In this document: in pieces, positions 8,912-17,604 of the stretch
How the letters are laid out: every line of letters starts with the position of its first letter
Numbering within the stretch: position 1 is the stretch's first letter
NCBI RefSeq assembly: GCF_001043115.1
Contig: NZ_LFME01000017.1
Span: 34,671-98,670 of the forward strand
Length of the DNA stretch: 64,000 nucleotides
Source of the DNA: Xanthomonas sp. NCPPB 1128
GTDB lineage: Bacteria; Pseudomonadota; Gammaproteobacteria; Xanthomonadales; Xanthomonadaceae
Direction of reading: 5' to 3'
Notes under the pieces: model-generated
Seen by the model: the letters and a program-made list of their open reading frames with translations, nothing else
Databases searched by the model: none
What the model was told of the DNA's origin: nothing
Position numbers and translations under genes: made by a program

Positions 8912-8976
8912 AGTGACACCCGATGCGCCAGTGGCTTCGTCCGCATGCAGTGGCGAACGCGCAGGTCCTGCTTCCC

Positions 8977-9522
8977 TCAACCAGCAAACCCACCCGCATC
9001 CAGGAAGGCCTGCTCCTCCTGCGTGGTCGTGCGCCCCAGCGCCGCATTGCGGTGCGGAAAGCGGCTGAAGCGCTGGATCACGTCTTCGTGCACCACTGCC
9101 CACTGCAGCGACTCGGCGTCGCCGAGCGCGCTGAACCGTTCCACCGCCTGGCGCTGCCGCGCGGCGTCCTCGGCGTGCACGTACGGCAGGTAGAAGAACA
9201 TCCGCAGCTCCGCATCGGTCTCCTGGTCGAAGCCGGCCGTCAGCGCCTGGTCGGCGTAGCGGCAGGCCAGGCCGTCGGTGGCGAAGGCATGCGCACTGCC
9301 GCGGAACACGTTGCGCGGCACCTGGTCGAGCAACAGCAGCAGCGCCAGCGCACCCTCGGCGTCGGCCAGCCAGTCGCCGCGTTCGCCGCGCGCGGCGGCA
9401 TGGTGCGCCTCCAGCAGGTGCTGGCGCACATTGGCGTCGAAGGAGTCGTTGGCGGCGAACCAGCGCTCGCGGCCGGCGCTGCGCCAGAAGTCCACGACGG
9501 TGCGCGCAGGGGTGTCGGTCAT
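8977..9522 (-). CDS. DUF924 family protein
   Basis: A 181-aa soluble helical protein of the DUF924 family, with a TPR-like fold and unknown biochemical function. The family core is visible: WFAANDSFDANV near the N-terminus, then ALLLLLDQVPRNVFRGSAHAFATD in the middle. I start at 9522 because GGAAA is well spaced before that ATG. In-frame ATGs at 9534 and 9543 would add four or seven residues. It is transcribed away from the amidohydrolase genes, with a region of about 160 bases between. Confidence 0.88.
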   Translation of the reverse strand: MTDTPARTVVDFWRSAGRERWFAANDSFDANVRQHLLEAHHAAARGERGDWLADAEGALALLLLLDQVPRNVFRGSAHAFATDGLACRYADQALTAGFDQETDAELRMFFYLPYVHAEDAARQRQAVERFSALGDAESLQWAVVHEDVIQRFSRFPHRNAALGRTTTQEEQAFLDAGGFAG

Positions 9523-9685
9523 CGCAGTTTCCATGGGCGGCAATCGGCCTGCATAGCAGGTCCGGCGTCGCGATCCGGTGCAGCCGGCGGCGCCCGTGCC
9601 GCACCCGCACTTGGCAAGCGCGCCGGCTCGGGCTAGCGTGCGGGCACGGCCGCAAGGGCCGCGTCCATCTTCCGGGGAAAATCCG

Positions 9686-11086
9686 ATGCGTCATCTGTTG
9701 CTCGCCTGCCTGGGCGTGGCCTTGTGCGGCCCTGCCGCCGCTGCCTCGCGTTTCGTCGACGATCCCTATCCCAGCACCTACCGCGCGCTGGCGTCGGTGC
9801 CGGTGCTGATCGAACACGCCACCGTGCTCACCGGCACCGGCGAGCGCCTGGACGACGCCGACGTGCTGCTGCAGGACGGCCGCGTGCAGGCGGTCGGCCG
9901 CGCACTGACCGCGCCGGCCAACGCCACCCGCATCGACGGCCACGGCAAATGGGTCACGCCCGGCATCATCGACGTGCACTCGCACCTGGGCGTGTATCCC
10001 AGCCCGGGCGTCAGTGCGCACAGCGACGGCAACGAGGCGACCGCGCCGGTGACCCCGAACGTGTGGGCCGAGCATTCGATCTGGCCGCAGGATCCGGGCT
10101 TCGGCACCGCGCTGGCCGGCGGCGTTACCGCGCTGCAGGTGCTGCCCGGCTCGGCCAACCTGGTCGGCGGCCGCGGCGTCACCCTGAAGAACGTGCCGGC
10201 CACCACCTACCAGGCGATGAAGTTCCCCGGCGCGCCGTGGGGCCTGAAGATGGCCTGCGGCGAGAATCCCAAGCGGGTGTATGGCGAGAAGGGCGGCCCA
10301 TCCACGCGCATGGGCAACGTCGCCGGCTACCGTGCCGCCTTCATCGACGCCAGCGAATACCTGCGCAAGAACGCGCCGAAGCAGAAGAACCCGCCCAAGC
10401 GCCACTGGTGGAGCCGCGGTGCCGGCGACAACGACAGCAGCGGCGACAGCGGCGGCAAGCGCGACCTGAAGCTGGACACGCTGGCCGGCGCGATCAACGG
10501 CGACATCCGCGTGCACATCCACTGCTACCGCGCCGACGAAATGACCACCATGCTCGACCTGGCCAAGGAGTTCGGCTTCAAGATCGCCGCCTTCCACCAT
10601 GGCGTGGAGGCCTACAAGATCGCCGACCGTCTGGCCCAGGAGAACGTCTGCGGCGCGTTGTGGGCCGACTGGTGGGGCTTCAAGATGGAAGCCTTCGATG
10701 GCATCCAGGAGAACATCGCCCTGGTCGATCGTCCCGCCAACGGCTGCGCGATCGTGCACTCGGACTCGGAGGAAGGCATCCAGCGGCTCAACCAGGAAGC
10801 GGCCAAGGCGATGGCCGCTGGCCGCCGCGCCGGCATGGACATCCCGCCCGAACGCGCGATCCGCTGGCTGACCAGCAATCCGGCCAAGGCGCTGGGCATC
10901 GACAAGCAGACCGGCTCGCTGGAGGCGGGCAAGATGGCCGACGTGGTGCTGTGGAACGGCAACCCCTTCAGCTCCTACGCCCTGGCCGACAAGGTCTACA
11001 TCGACGGCGCGCAGGTCTACGATCGCGCCGACCGCCGCCTGCAACCCACCTCCGATTTCATGCTCGGCCAGGAGGCTGCCCGATGA
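9686..11086 (+). CDS. Exported amidohydrolase with intact metal site
   Basis: A 466-aa amidohydrolase-superfamily protein with a signal peptide (MRHLLLACLGVALCG, cleavage after AAA near residue 20), so it acts in the periplasm. The ligands of a metal-dependent TIM barrel are present: H98 and H100 in DVHSHLG, H277/H279 in RVHIHCY, H304/H305 in AFHHG and D360 in VHSDSEEG. GGGGAAA-type purines precede the ATG. A charged Lys/Ser/Gly insert around residues 230-265 is unusual. It is translationally coupled (ATGA overlap) to a second amidohydrolase that lacks the HxH motif. Imidazolonepropionase-like or peptidase-like substrates are both possible. Confidence 0.88.
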   Translation: MRHLLLACLGVALCGPAAAASRFVDDPYPSTYRALASVPVLIEHATVLTGTGERLDDADVLLQDGRVQAVGRALTAPANATRIDGHGKWVTPGIIDVHSHLGVYPSPGVSAHSDGNEATAPVTPNVWAEHSIWPQDPGFGTALAGGVTALQVLPGSANLVGGRGVTLKNVPATTYQAMKFPGAPWGLKMACGENPKRVYGEKGGPSTRMGNVAGYRAAFIDASEYLRKNAPKQKNPPKRHWWSRGAGDNDSSGDSGGKRDLKLDTLAGAINGDIRVHIHCYRADEMTTMLDLAKEFGFKIAAFHHGVEAYKIADRLAQENVCGALWADWWGFKMEAFDGIQENIALVDRPANGCAIVHSDSEEGIQRLNQEAAKAMAAGRRAGMDIPPERAIRWLTSNPAKALGIDKQTGSLEAGKMADVVLWNGNPFSSYALADKVYIDGAQVYDRADRRLQPTSDFMLGQEAAR

Positions 11087-12372
11087 GCCGCGCCATGCCC
11101 TCTCCCCATCGCCTGGCGCAGCGCCTGGCGCTGACCGCCTGCCTGCTGCTCGGCAGTGCGCCCGGCTTCGCCCAGGACGTGCTGATCCGCGGCGCCACCG
11201 TGCACACCGCCAGCGCCCGCGGCACCCTCGCCAATGCCGACGTGCTGGTCCAGGGCGGGGTGATCCGCGCAGTCGGCCCCGGCCTGAGCGCGCCGGCGGG
11301 CGTGGCCGTGGTCGAGGCCAAGGGCCGTCCGCTGACCCCGGCGCTGTTCGGCGGCATCACCGAGATCGGCATCGAGGAGGTGTCCGGTGAGGCCTCCACC
11401 GTCGACAGCACCCTGACCCTGCCGCACGACCAGCCGATGCGTCCGGAGTTCGACGTGACCCTGGCCTACAACCCCGAATCGGTGCTGATTCCGGTCGCGC
11501 GGGTGGAAGGTATCGGCTTCACCGCACTGGGCGCCAACACCGGCGGCGCCTTCGTCGCCGGCCAGGGCGCGGTGATGCGCCTGGACGGCGGCGCCGACCC
11601 GATCGGTCCGCGCGCGCTGTACCTGCACCTGGGCAGTGATGCGCTGGAGCTGAGCGGCAAGTCGCGCGCGGCGCAGTGGATGCTGCTCGACCAGTTGGTG
11701 GCCGAAGCGCGCGGGCGCATGCCCGCCGATTCGCCGCATGCACTGCTGACTCCGGCCGGCCGCGCGGTGCTGGCGCGCTACCTCGCCGGCCAGGGCCGCA
11801 TCGTGGTGACGGTGAACCGTGCGGCCGACATCCGCCAGCTGTTGCGCTGGGCGCAACGCGAGAAGGTGCGCATCGCCATCGCCGGCGGCGACGAGGCCTG
11901 GAAGCTGGCACCGGAACTGGCAAAGGCGCAGGTGCCGGTGTTCGTCAATGCGCTGGACGACCTGCCGGCCAGCTTCGACCAGATCGGCGCCACCCTGGAG
12001 AACGCCGCGCGCCTCGACGCGGCCGGCGTGGCGGTGAGCTTCACCCAGGGCGGCGACGGTGCGCACAATGCGCGCAAGCAGCGCCAGCTGGCCGGCAACG
12101 CGGTGGCCCACGGGCTGCCGTGGGACGCCGCCCTGGCCGGCCTGACCCGGATCCCGGCCGAGGCCTTCGGCGTGGGCGACCGCCTGGGCAGCATCGCCCC
12201 GGGCAAGCTCGCCGACCTGGTGTTGTGGGAAGGCGATCCGCTGGACGTGGCGCATTACGCCGAGCAGGTCTGGCTGGGCGGCCGCGCCATCCCGATGCGC
12301 TCGCGGCAGACCGAACTGCGCGACCGCTACATGCAGCAGAACGGCGTGCTGCCGAAGGCCTACACCCACTAG
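11083..12372 (+). CDS. Exported amidohydrolase paralogue lacking HxH metal ligands
   Basis: A 429-aa amidohydrolase-like protein with a signal peptide (cleavage near GFAQD, residue 27). Start and stop overlap the preceding gene by four bases (ATGA). The N-terminal beta-sandwich (VLIRGATVHTASARG) and the C-terminal IAPGKLADLVLWEGDP segment match the superfamily. Where the active paralogue has DVHSHLG, this one reads LFGGITEIGIEEVSG, with no histidine pair, and the later barrel histidines are also missing. It therefore looks catalytically inactive and may be a structural or regulatory partner of the upstream enzyme. That pairing is inferred from gene coupling. Confidence 0.85.
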   Translation: MSRAMPSPHRLAQRLALTACLLLGSAPGFAQDVLIRGATVHTASARGTLANADVLVQGGVIRAVGPGLSAPAGVAVVEAKGRPLTPALFGGITEIGIEEVSGEASTVDSTLTLPHDQPMRPEFDVTLAYNPESVLIPVARVEGIGFTALGANTGGAFVAGQGAVMRLDGGADPIGPRALYLHLGSDALELSGKSRAAQWMLLDQLVAEARGRMPADSPHALLTPAGRAVLARYLAGQGRIVVTVNRAADIRQLLRWAQREKVRIAIAGGDEAWKLAPELAKAQVPVFVNALDDLPASFDQIGATLENAARLDAAGVAVSFTQGGDGAHNARKQRQLAGNAVAHGLPWDAALAGLTRIPAEAFGVGDRLGSIAPGKLADLVLWEGDPLDVAHYAEQVWLGGRAIPMRSRQTELRDRYMQQNGVLPKAYTH

Positions 12373-12392
12373 CCTCGCCGAGAACGCGGCGG

Positions 12393-12414
12393 CGGCGGCG
12401 TGCAGACGCCGCCG
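12393..12414. terminator. GC-rich hairpin after the amidohydrolase pair
   Basis: A nine-base stem CGGCGGCGT / ACGCCGCCG with a GCAG loop starts 20 bases after the stop codon. No T tract follows, so termination efficiency is uncertain. Confidence 0.45.
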
Positions 12415-12544
12415 TCCCGCTGGCGCCTTCGCCGCGCTCAGCCACCCGCGGCTGAGCGCCGCCCGACCGACGCGCGCCGGCGACATCCGGCACCGCGCCG
12501 ACGCGCAGTAGGCTGTGCGCCTTCTTGCCCTTGCGCGCGCCGCT

Positions 12545-14149
12545 ATGTCCCGCCTGCCCTGCCTGCTGTTGTGCCTGTTCGCGCTGACCAGCACAGCGCC
12601 CGCATGCGCCGACGCCGGCCGTTTCGGCGTCGCCAGGATCGGCGAGCGCTTCGTCGTCGACAGCGGCGCCGATCTGCAGTTCAGCGTGGACACGCGCACG
12701 GGCGACGTGGTCTCCATGCGCTACCACGGCATCGAACTGCAGAGCCCGGAGCCCAAGCACACGCAGATCGCCTCGGGCCTGGGCAGCGCCCACGTCGACG
12801 CGCGCACCGTCGGCGACACCATCGTGGTCTCGGCCAGCGCCGGCGACCTGGTGCAGTACTACATGGCGCGCAAGGGCCGCGACGCGCTCTACCTGGCCAC
12901 CTATGCGCCGACCCTGCTGCCGGTCGGCGAACTGCGCTTCATCGCCCGGCTCGACGCAGCGAAGCTGCCCGATGCCGAACGCGAGCCGGACTCCAACGTC
13001 GGCACCGCGATCGAGGGCAAGGACGTGTTCCTGCTGCCGGACGGTCGCACCAGCTCCAAGTTCTACTCGGCGCGGCGCGCGATCGACGACACCGTGCATG
13101 GCGTGCGCGGACCCGGCATCGCCGTGCGGATGTGGATGGGCGATCGCGAACACAGCGCGGGCGGGCCGTTCTTCAAGGACATCGCCACGCAGACGACCGC
13201 GCGCACCCACGAGCTGTACGACTACATGTTTTCCAACCACACCCAGACCGAACCCTACCGCGGCGGCCTGCACGGCGTGTACGTGCTGCAGTTCAGCCGC
13301 GGCGGTACGGAAGCGCAGGTGCCGCCGGACCTGCGCTTCGTCGACGCCTCGCTGGGACTGCAGGGCTTCCTGGGCGCAGCGGAGCGCGGCGCGGTGGCCG
13401 GCCAGGTCTTCGGCATCACGACGGGGCAGCCGGCGGTGGTTGCCCTGCGCAACGCGCAGGCGCAGTACTGGGCCCGGGCCGACGCAGACGGTCACTTCCG
13501 CATCGCCGGCATCCGCCCCGGCGCGTACCGCATCGCGCTGTACCAGAACGAGCTGGAGGTGGCCCACGACACCGTGCAGATCGCAGCCGCGGCCACCGCC
13601 GAGGCCGACCTGCACGCGGTCCCGCTGCCTGGCCAGGTGATCTGGCAGATCGGCGATCCCGATGGCACGCCTTCCGGCTTCCGCAACGCCGCGCGGCTGG
13701 CGAGCGCGCATCCCTCCGACCGGCGCATGGCGCCATGGGGGCCGCTGACCTATCGCGTGGGCCACGACTACCTCGACGCATTCCCGGCGGCGCAATGGCG
13801 CGGCGTCAACACGCCCACGCGCATCGCCTTCGTGCTCGCGCCGGAGCAGGTCCACGCCTACCGCCTGCGGCTGTTCGTCACCCTGACCCAGGCCGGTGGC
13901 CGCCCGCAGCTGCGGGTGAACGAGCGCTGGAGCGGGCCGGTGCCGCCGCGCCCGGAGCAGCCGGACAGCCGCGGCATCACCCGCGGCACCTATCGCGGCA
14001 ACAACACGGCATATCTGGTCGACATTCCCGCCAGTGCGCTGCAGGCCGGCCTCAACACGCTGGACATCGACGTGGCCTCGGGTTCGCCGGACAACGGTTT
14101 CCTCGGCCCGGCCATCGTCTTCGACAGCGTGCAACTGCTCGCGCCGTGA
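12545..14149 (+). CDS. Rhamnogalacturonan lyase, PL4 family
   Basis: A 534-aa secreted polysaccharide lyase that cleaves the rhamnogalacturonan I backbone of pectin by beta-elimination. The N-terminus MSRLPCLLLCLFALTSTAPA is a signal peptide. The catalytic pair of the family is present: K172 (SSKFYS) and H232 (SNHTQTE), 60 residues apart as in the Aspergillus enzyme (Lys150/His210). The three-domain order is visible: beta-sandwich catalytic domain to about 270, a fibronectin-like domain (GQVFGITTG...GAYRIALYQ), and a C-terminal jelly-roll carbohydrate-binding domain. A GTG at 12515 is possible but would bury the signal peptide. It lies near the GH12 gene, consistent with plant cell-wall breakdown. 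Confidence 0.92.
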   Translation: MSRLPCLLLCLFALTSTAPACADAGRFGVARIGERFVVDSGADLQFSVDTRTGDVVSMRYHGIELQSPEPKHTQIASGLGSAHVDARTVGDTIVVSASAGDLVQYYMARKGRDALYLATYAPTLLPVGELRFIARLDAAKLPDAEREPDSNVGTAIEGKDVFLLPDGRTSSKFYSARRAIDDTVHGVRGPGIAVRMWMGDREHSAGGPFFKDIATQTTARTHELYDYMFSNHTQTEPYRGGLHGVYVLQFSRGGTEAQVPPDLRFVDASLGLQGFLGAAERGAVAGQVFGITTGQPAVVALRNAQAQYWARADADGHFRIAGIRPGAYRIALYQNELEVAHDTVQIAAAATAEADLHAVPLPGQVIWQIGDPDGTPSGFRNAARLASAHPSDRRMAPWGPLTYRVGHDYLDAFPAAQWRGVNTPTRIAFVLAPEQVHAYRLRLFVTLTQAGGRPQLRVNERWSGPVPPRPEQPDSRGITRGTYRGNNTAYLVDIPASALQAGLNTLDIDVASGSPDNGFLGPAIVFDSVQLLAP

Positions 14150-14356
14150 GGCGGCACCGTGGGGTGCTGGAGAGGTGCCGCTTGCCTGCGCACGCTGGCA
14201 CCAGGCTGGACGCGCCGGCAACGATGCCGAGGACGTGCGCCACAGCGTGCAGCCTGGCGATTCCGATGCATTCCTGCCGAGCGCCCGTGCCGCCTGGAAA
14301 AATGCGGCACGGTGCACGGCGCCGCCGCCCTGAGCCCGGCGGTGCCCGCGGCGGCT

Positions 14357-15190
14357 TCAGTTGGCGCCGATGTTGGCCTGGATCCAGGCCCAGCCGTTGC
14401 CGCGCACCACCTCGAAGCCGGCCTCGACCACGTGCAGGTACATCGCGTTGCTGAAGCGTCCGTCCTGTGCGCGGTGGGTGTGCAGCCAGCTCAGGAACGG
14501 CTTGATGTCGATGTTGAGAGTGCCGTTGCTCGGCAGGGTCGGCTGGCCGGCGGTGTTGTGCGGGATGAAGGTGTAGACGTAGTAGCCGGCGGCGCTGTTC
14601 ATGCCTTCCCACAGATCGAAGGTGTAGCCGCCGGCGCTGATGACGTTGCTGGCGGTGAGCGTGCCGATCGGATACGAATTGTGGCCGCCCCAGATCATCA
14701 CTTCGGCCTGCGGGATCGCGCTGGACGACACCGTGTTGTCCCAGCGGAAGAACAGGTCGTAGGCGAAGTCGCCGGCCAGGTTGCTGCCGCCGGACGAGTA
14801 GGCGAAGGTCGCCGGCAATGACCGCAGGGCCGAGACCTGTCGCGGGAAGGTGCGGTCGGAGGTCGGATTGAAGCCGTAGTGCGAGCCGCGCAGGATCGCC
14901 GGATAGCCGTACAGGCTGGCGTTGGGGAAATTAAAGGTCACGGTCATGCTCGGCGTGCTGCCGCTGTGGAAGGTGCCCTGGATGACGTTGTTGGGGTCGT
15001 TGAAGTTGTTCACCCAGGCGTACTGGTTGCCGTACACCTGGTAGGGACCGGCCAGCGCCAGCGGCGCCACGGCGAACAGGGCCATGGCGAACAGCGCACG
15101 CAGGGACCGCGCCCATCCGCGCGGCGACCTGACGACGGTGGCGGGAAGGCGCGGCGAAGCGGCGGCGGAAACGGGAGCGGAAGCGTGCAT
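14357..15190 (-). CDS. Secreted GH12 endoglucanase/xyloglucanase
   Basis: A 277-aa glycoside hydrolase family 12 protein acting on beta-1,4-glucan or xyloglucan. The nucleophile is E163 in the GH12 signature AEVMIW, and the acid/base is E260 in AGFEVVRG. A long N-terminal export signal runs to about residue 48 (ALFAMALFAVAPLALA). AGGAGAG sits six bases before the ATG at 15190, fixing the start. It converges with the rhamnogalacturonan lyase gene, with 207 bases between containing no gene. Regulation is not visible. Endoglucanase versus xyloglucanase specificity cannot be read from the sequence. Confidence 0.92.
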   Translation of the reverse strand: MHASAPVSAAASPRLPATVVRSPRGWARSLRALFAMALFAVAPLALAGPYQVYGNQYAWVNNFNDPNNVIQGTFHSGSTPSMTVTFNFPNASLYGYPAILRGSHYGFNPTSDRTFPRQVSALRSLPATFAYSSGGSNLAGDFAYDLFFRWDNTVSSSAIPQAEVMIWGGHNSYPIGTLTASNVISAGGYTFDLWEGMNSAAGYYVYTFIPHNTAGQPTLPSNGTLNIDIKPFLSWLHTHRAQDGRFSNAMYLHVVEAGFEVVRGNGWAWIQANIGAN

Positions 15191-15504
15191 GTCGGTCTCT
15201 CCTGAGCGTGCAGGGACAGCGAAGCTGCTGCCGCGGCGGACGCTAGCAAGGCGTGCGTGCCGCGAGCTATGACAAGACGCGCGCCCGCCATGCGTCAGCG
15301 CAATAGCGCTACCGCGATCCAGGCCGCGGCCGCGCGGTGCTTCACAGATATCGAGAGCCGGCGAGATTTTCGCCACGGCATCGTCTACGCAGCGCGGTCG
15401 GCGCCACGCCCAAGCCGCACCCACATCCCGCACTGCACCATGCGCAGCGAGTCGCAGTGGGCACGACGTCGCGATAAGCTGATGGGTCATTGCGGAGAAG
15501 CACG
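15191..15504. other. Divergent intergenic region
   Basis: These 314 bases separate the GH12 gene (leftward) from the isomerase gene (rightward). I see the two ribosome sites at its ends and no open frame, repeat or clear operator inside. Confidence 0.6.
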
Positions 15505-16134
15505 ATGACGTTGCGCTGGTACTTCGATTTCATCTCGCCGTTTTCCTATCTGCACTGGCAGCAGGTGAAAACGCTTCCGGAGTTCGCCCGGATCCAGCCG
15601 GTGCCGATCGTGTTCGGCGCGGTGCTGGCGCAGCTGCAGGCGCGCGGGCCGGCCGAGGTGCCGCACAAGCGCGAATTCACCTATCGCTTCGTGCAGTGGC
15701 AGGCGCAGCAGCAGGGCGTGCCGCTGCGCTTCCCGCCAGCGCACCCGTTCAACCCGCTGACCGCGCTGCGCCTGTGCATCGCCGCCGGCACCACGCCACA
15801 GGCCATCGACGCGATCTTCGACTGGCTGTGGCGCGATGGCCACGCTGGCGACGACGCCGCGGCGCTGACGCCGGTCGGCCAGGCGCTGGGCATCGCCGAC
15901 GTGTCCACGGCCACCGCCGAGGCCCAGGTCAAGGCGCAACTGCGCACCAACACCGAGCAGGCGCTGGCCGCCGGCGTGTTCGGCGTGCCGACCCTGCAGA
16001 TCGACGACACCCTGCTGTGGGGCAACGACGCGCACCCGCTGATGCGCGCGGTGCTGGCCGACCCGCAGCTGCTGCAGCGCGGCGAGATGGCGCGCCTGGG
16101 CACCCTGCCGGCCGCGGTACAGCGCAACGCCTGA
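15505..16134 (+). CDS. 2-hydroxychromene-2-carboxylate isomerase family protein (DsbA fold)
   Basis: A 209-aa thioredoxin/DsbA-fold protein of the HCCA isomerase (kappa-class GST-like) family. The N-terminus YFDFISPFSYL carries the family's SPFSY active-site serine in place of a CxxC. The cis-proline segment is VFGVPTLQI. The family uses glutathione as cofactor, and the substrate here is unknown. The ATG at 15505 follows GGAGAA at the right spacing. A downstream DegV gene starts 47 bases later. Confidence 0.88.
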   Translation: MTLRWYFDFISPFSYLHWQQVKTLPEFARIQPVPIVFGAVLAQLQARGPAEVPHKREFTYRFVQWQAQQQGVPLRFPPAHPFNPLTALRLCIAAGTTPQAIDAIFDWLWRDGHAGDDAAALTPVGQALGIADVSTATAEAQVKAQLRTNTEQALAAGVFGVPTLQIDDTLLWGNDAHPLMRAVLADPQLLQRGEMARLGTLPAAVQRNA

Positions 16135-16181
16135 GCGGCCGCCATGTTCATCGACATTTCCCCGTACTGGAGCTTCAGCGG

Positions 16182-17123
16182 ATGCGCATCGGCATCGTCA
16201 TAGATTCCGCCTGCGATCTGCCGCAGGACTACATCGCCCAACACGACCTGGTGGTCCTGCCGATCAGTGTGCGCCTGGGCGACACCGTGCTGGCCGATCG
16301 CCGCGACCAGGAGGCGACCCTGGAGTTCCTGCAGACGCAGATCAGCGCGCACGGTGCCGAGGCCGAGACCATTCCCTACAGCGTGGCGCAGATCCGCGAG
16401 CTGTTCCTGGGCCGGCTGGTCATCGACTACGACCACGTGTTCTGCCTGACCATCACCAAGACCCGCAGTCCGATCCACGCGCATGCGCAGCAGGCCGGCT
16501 TCGCCATCCTCAACGACTACAAGCCGATCCGTCAGGCCGCCGGCCACGCCTCGCCGTTCGCGCTGCGGGTGATCGACACCCAGAACCTGTTCGCCGCACA
16601 GGCGGTGGTGGCGGCCGAGGCGGTGCGCTTGCGCGCCAGCGATGCCGGTGTGCAGGCCATCCGCGAACGGCTGGAGACGCTGGCCGAGCACACCCATGGC
16701 TACATGATCGCGCGCGACCTGTACTACCTGCGCAGCCGCGCGCGCAGCAAGGGCGACCGCAGCGTCGGCCTGCTCAGCGCCGCGCTCGGCTCGGCCCTGG
16801 ACATCAAGCCGGTGCTGCACTGCCACCGCGGCGAGACCGCACCGGTGGCCAAGCTCAAGGGCTTCGACCACGCCGTGCAGACGCTGTTCGGTCTGGCTGC
16901 CAAACGCGTAGCCGCCGGGCTGATGACGCCCACGCTGTGCCTGAGCTATGGCGGCGAGTTGGCAGAGCTGCGCGCCCTGCCCGGCTACGCGGCGCTGCGC
17001 CAGGCCTGTGACAGCCACGGCGTGGAGGTGCTGGAAAGCGTGATGAGCCTGACCGGCATGGTCAACGTCGGCAAGGGCGCGCTGGTGCTGGGCTTCGCTG
17101 GCGAGGCGCTGCGCTTCGGCTGA
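16182..17123 (+). CDS. DegV family fatty-acid-binding protein
   Basis: A 313-aa DegV-family protein. The N-terminal IVIDSACDLP is the family signature (usual form DS.sDLP), and the motif VIDTQNLFAAQ lies at the domain junction. DegV/FakB proteins bind a fatty acid between two domains. In Firmicutes they present it to the kinase FakA, while proteobacterial roles are unclear and no FakA is in this window. The ATG at 16182 gives the conserved MRIGIVID start. The ribosome site is weak (CAGCGG). Confidence 0.87.
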   Translation: MRIGIVIDSACDLPQDYIAQHDLVVLPISVRLGDTVLADRRDQEATLEFLQTQISAHGAEAETIPYSVAQIRELFLGRLVIDYDHVFCLTITKTRSPIHAHAQQAGFAILNDYKPIRQAAGHASPFALRVIDTQNLFAAQAVVAAEAVRLRASDAGVQAIRERLETLAEHTHGYMIARDLYYLRSRARSKGDRSVGLLSAALGSALDIKPVLHCHRGETAPVAKLKGFDHAVQTLFGLAAKRVAAGLMTPTLCLSYGGELAELRALPGYAALRQACDSHGVEVLESVMSLTGMVNVGKGALVLGFAGEALRFG

Positions 17124-17204
17124 TCGCCCGCTGGTCGCGTCGACGGCCGGTCACCGCCGGCTCTGCTAGGCTGCGCCGCTTCGTACCGCCCACAAGAGAT
17201 GCCC

Positions 17205-17543
17205 ATGGCCGTCACCTACTCGATCAGCCTGCCCGATCCCGCCCGTGCCCGCGGCAGCCAGCCGTCGCTGAGCTTCACCGCGCACGGCGCCGACGCCTTC
17301 GCCGAACAGCTGCAGGCCGCCCTGAGCGACCCTGCCTGGTTCGAGCGCTGGCGCGCGATGCAGCCGGAGCCGGACGAGGTGGATCCGGCCCTGGGCGTGA
17401 CCGATCCGGCGGCACGGGTGACCGGCCGCCAGGACGATCTGCGCATCGACCTGTCCGCCACCACCAGCATCCCCGGCGACATCCTCAAGCAGCGCCTGCG
17501 CCTGCTCGCCGGCAGCGGCTGGGAACTGCGCGACGTGCGCTGA
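17205..17543 (+). CDS. Conserved hypothetical protein, 112 aa
   Basis: A small soluble acidic protein that I do not recognise. It begins MAVTYSISLPDP and ends in GSGWELRDVR. AAGAG at 17194-17198 is better spaced for the ATG at 17205 than for the one at 17199. The fold looks alpha/beta with no metal or nucleotide motif. It stands alone between the DegV gene and a convergent transporter gene. Confidence 0.75.
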   Translation: MAVTYSISLPDPARARGSQPSLSFTAHGADAFAEQLQAALSDPAWFERWRAMQPEPDEVDPALGVTDPAARVTGRQDDLRIDLSATTSIPGDILKQRLRLLAGSGWELRDVR

Positions 17544-17604
17544 GCCGAGCGCCCCAGGCCACTGCACTGCGGTGGCCCACGCGCCCAAGCGGAGCCGTGC
17601 CACG

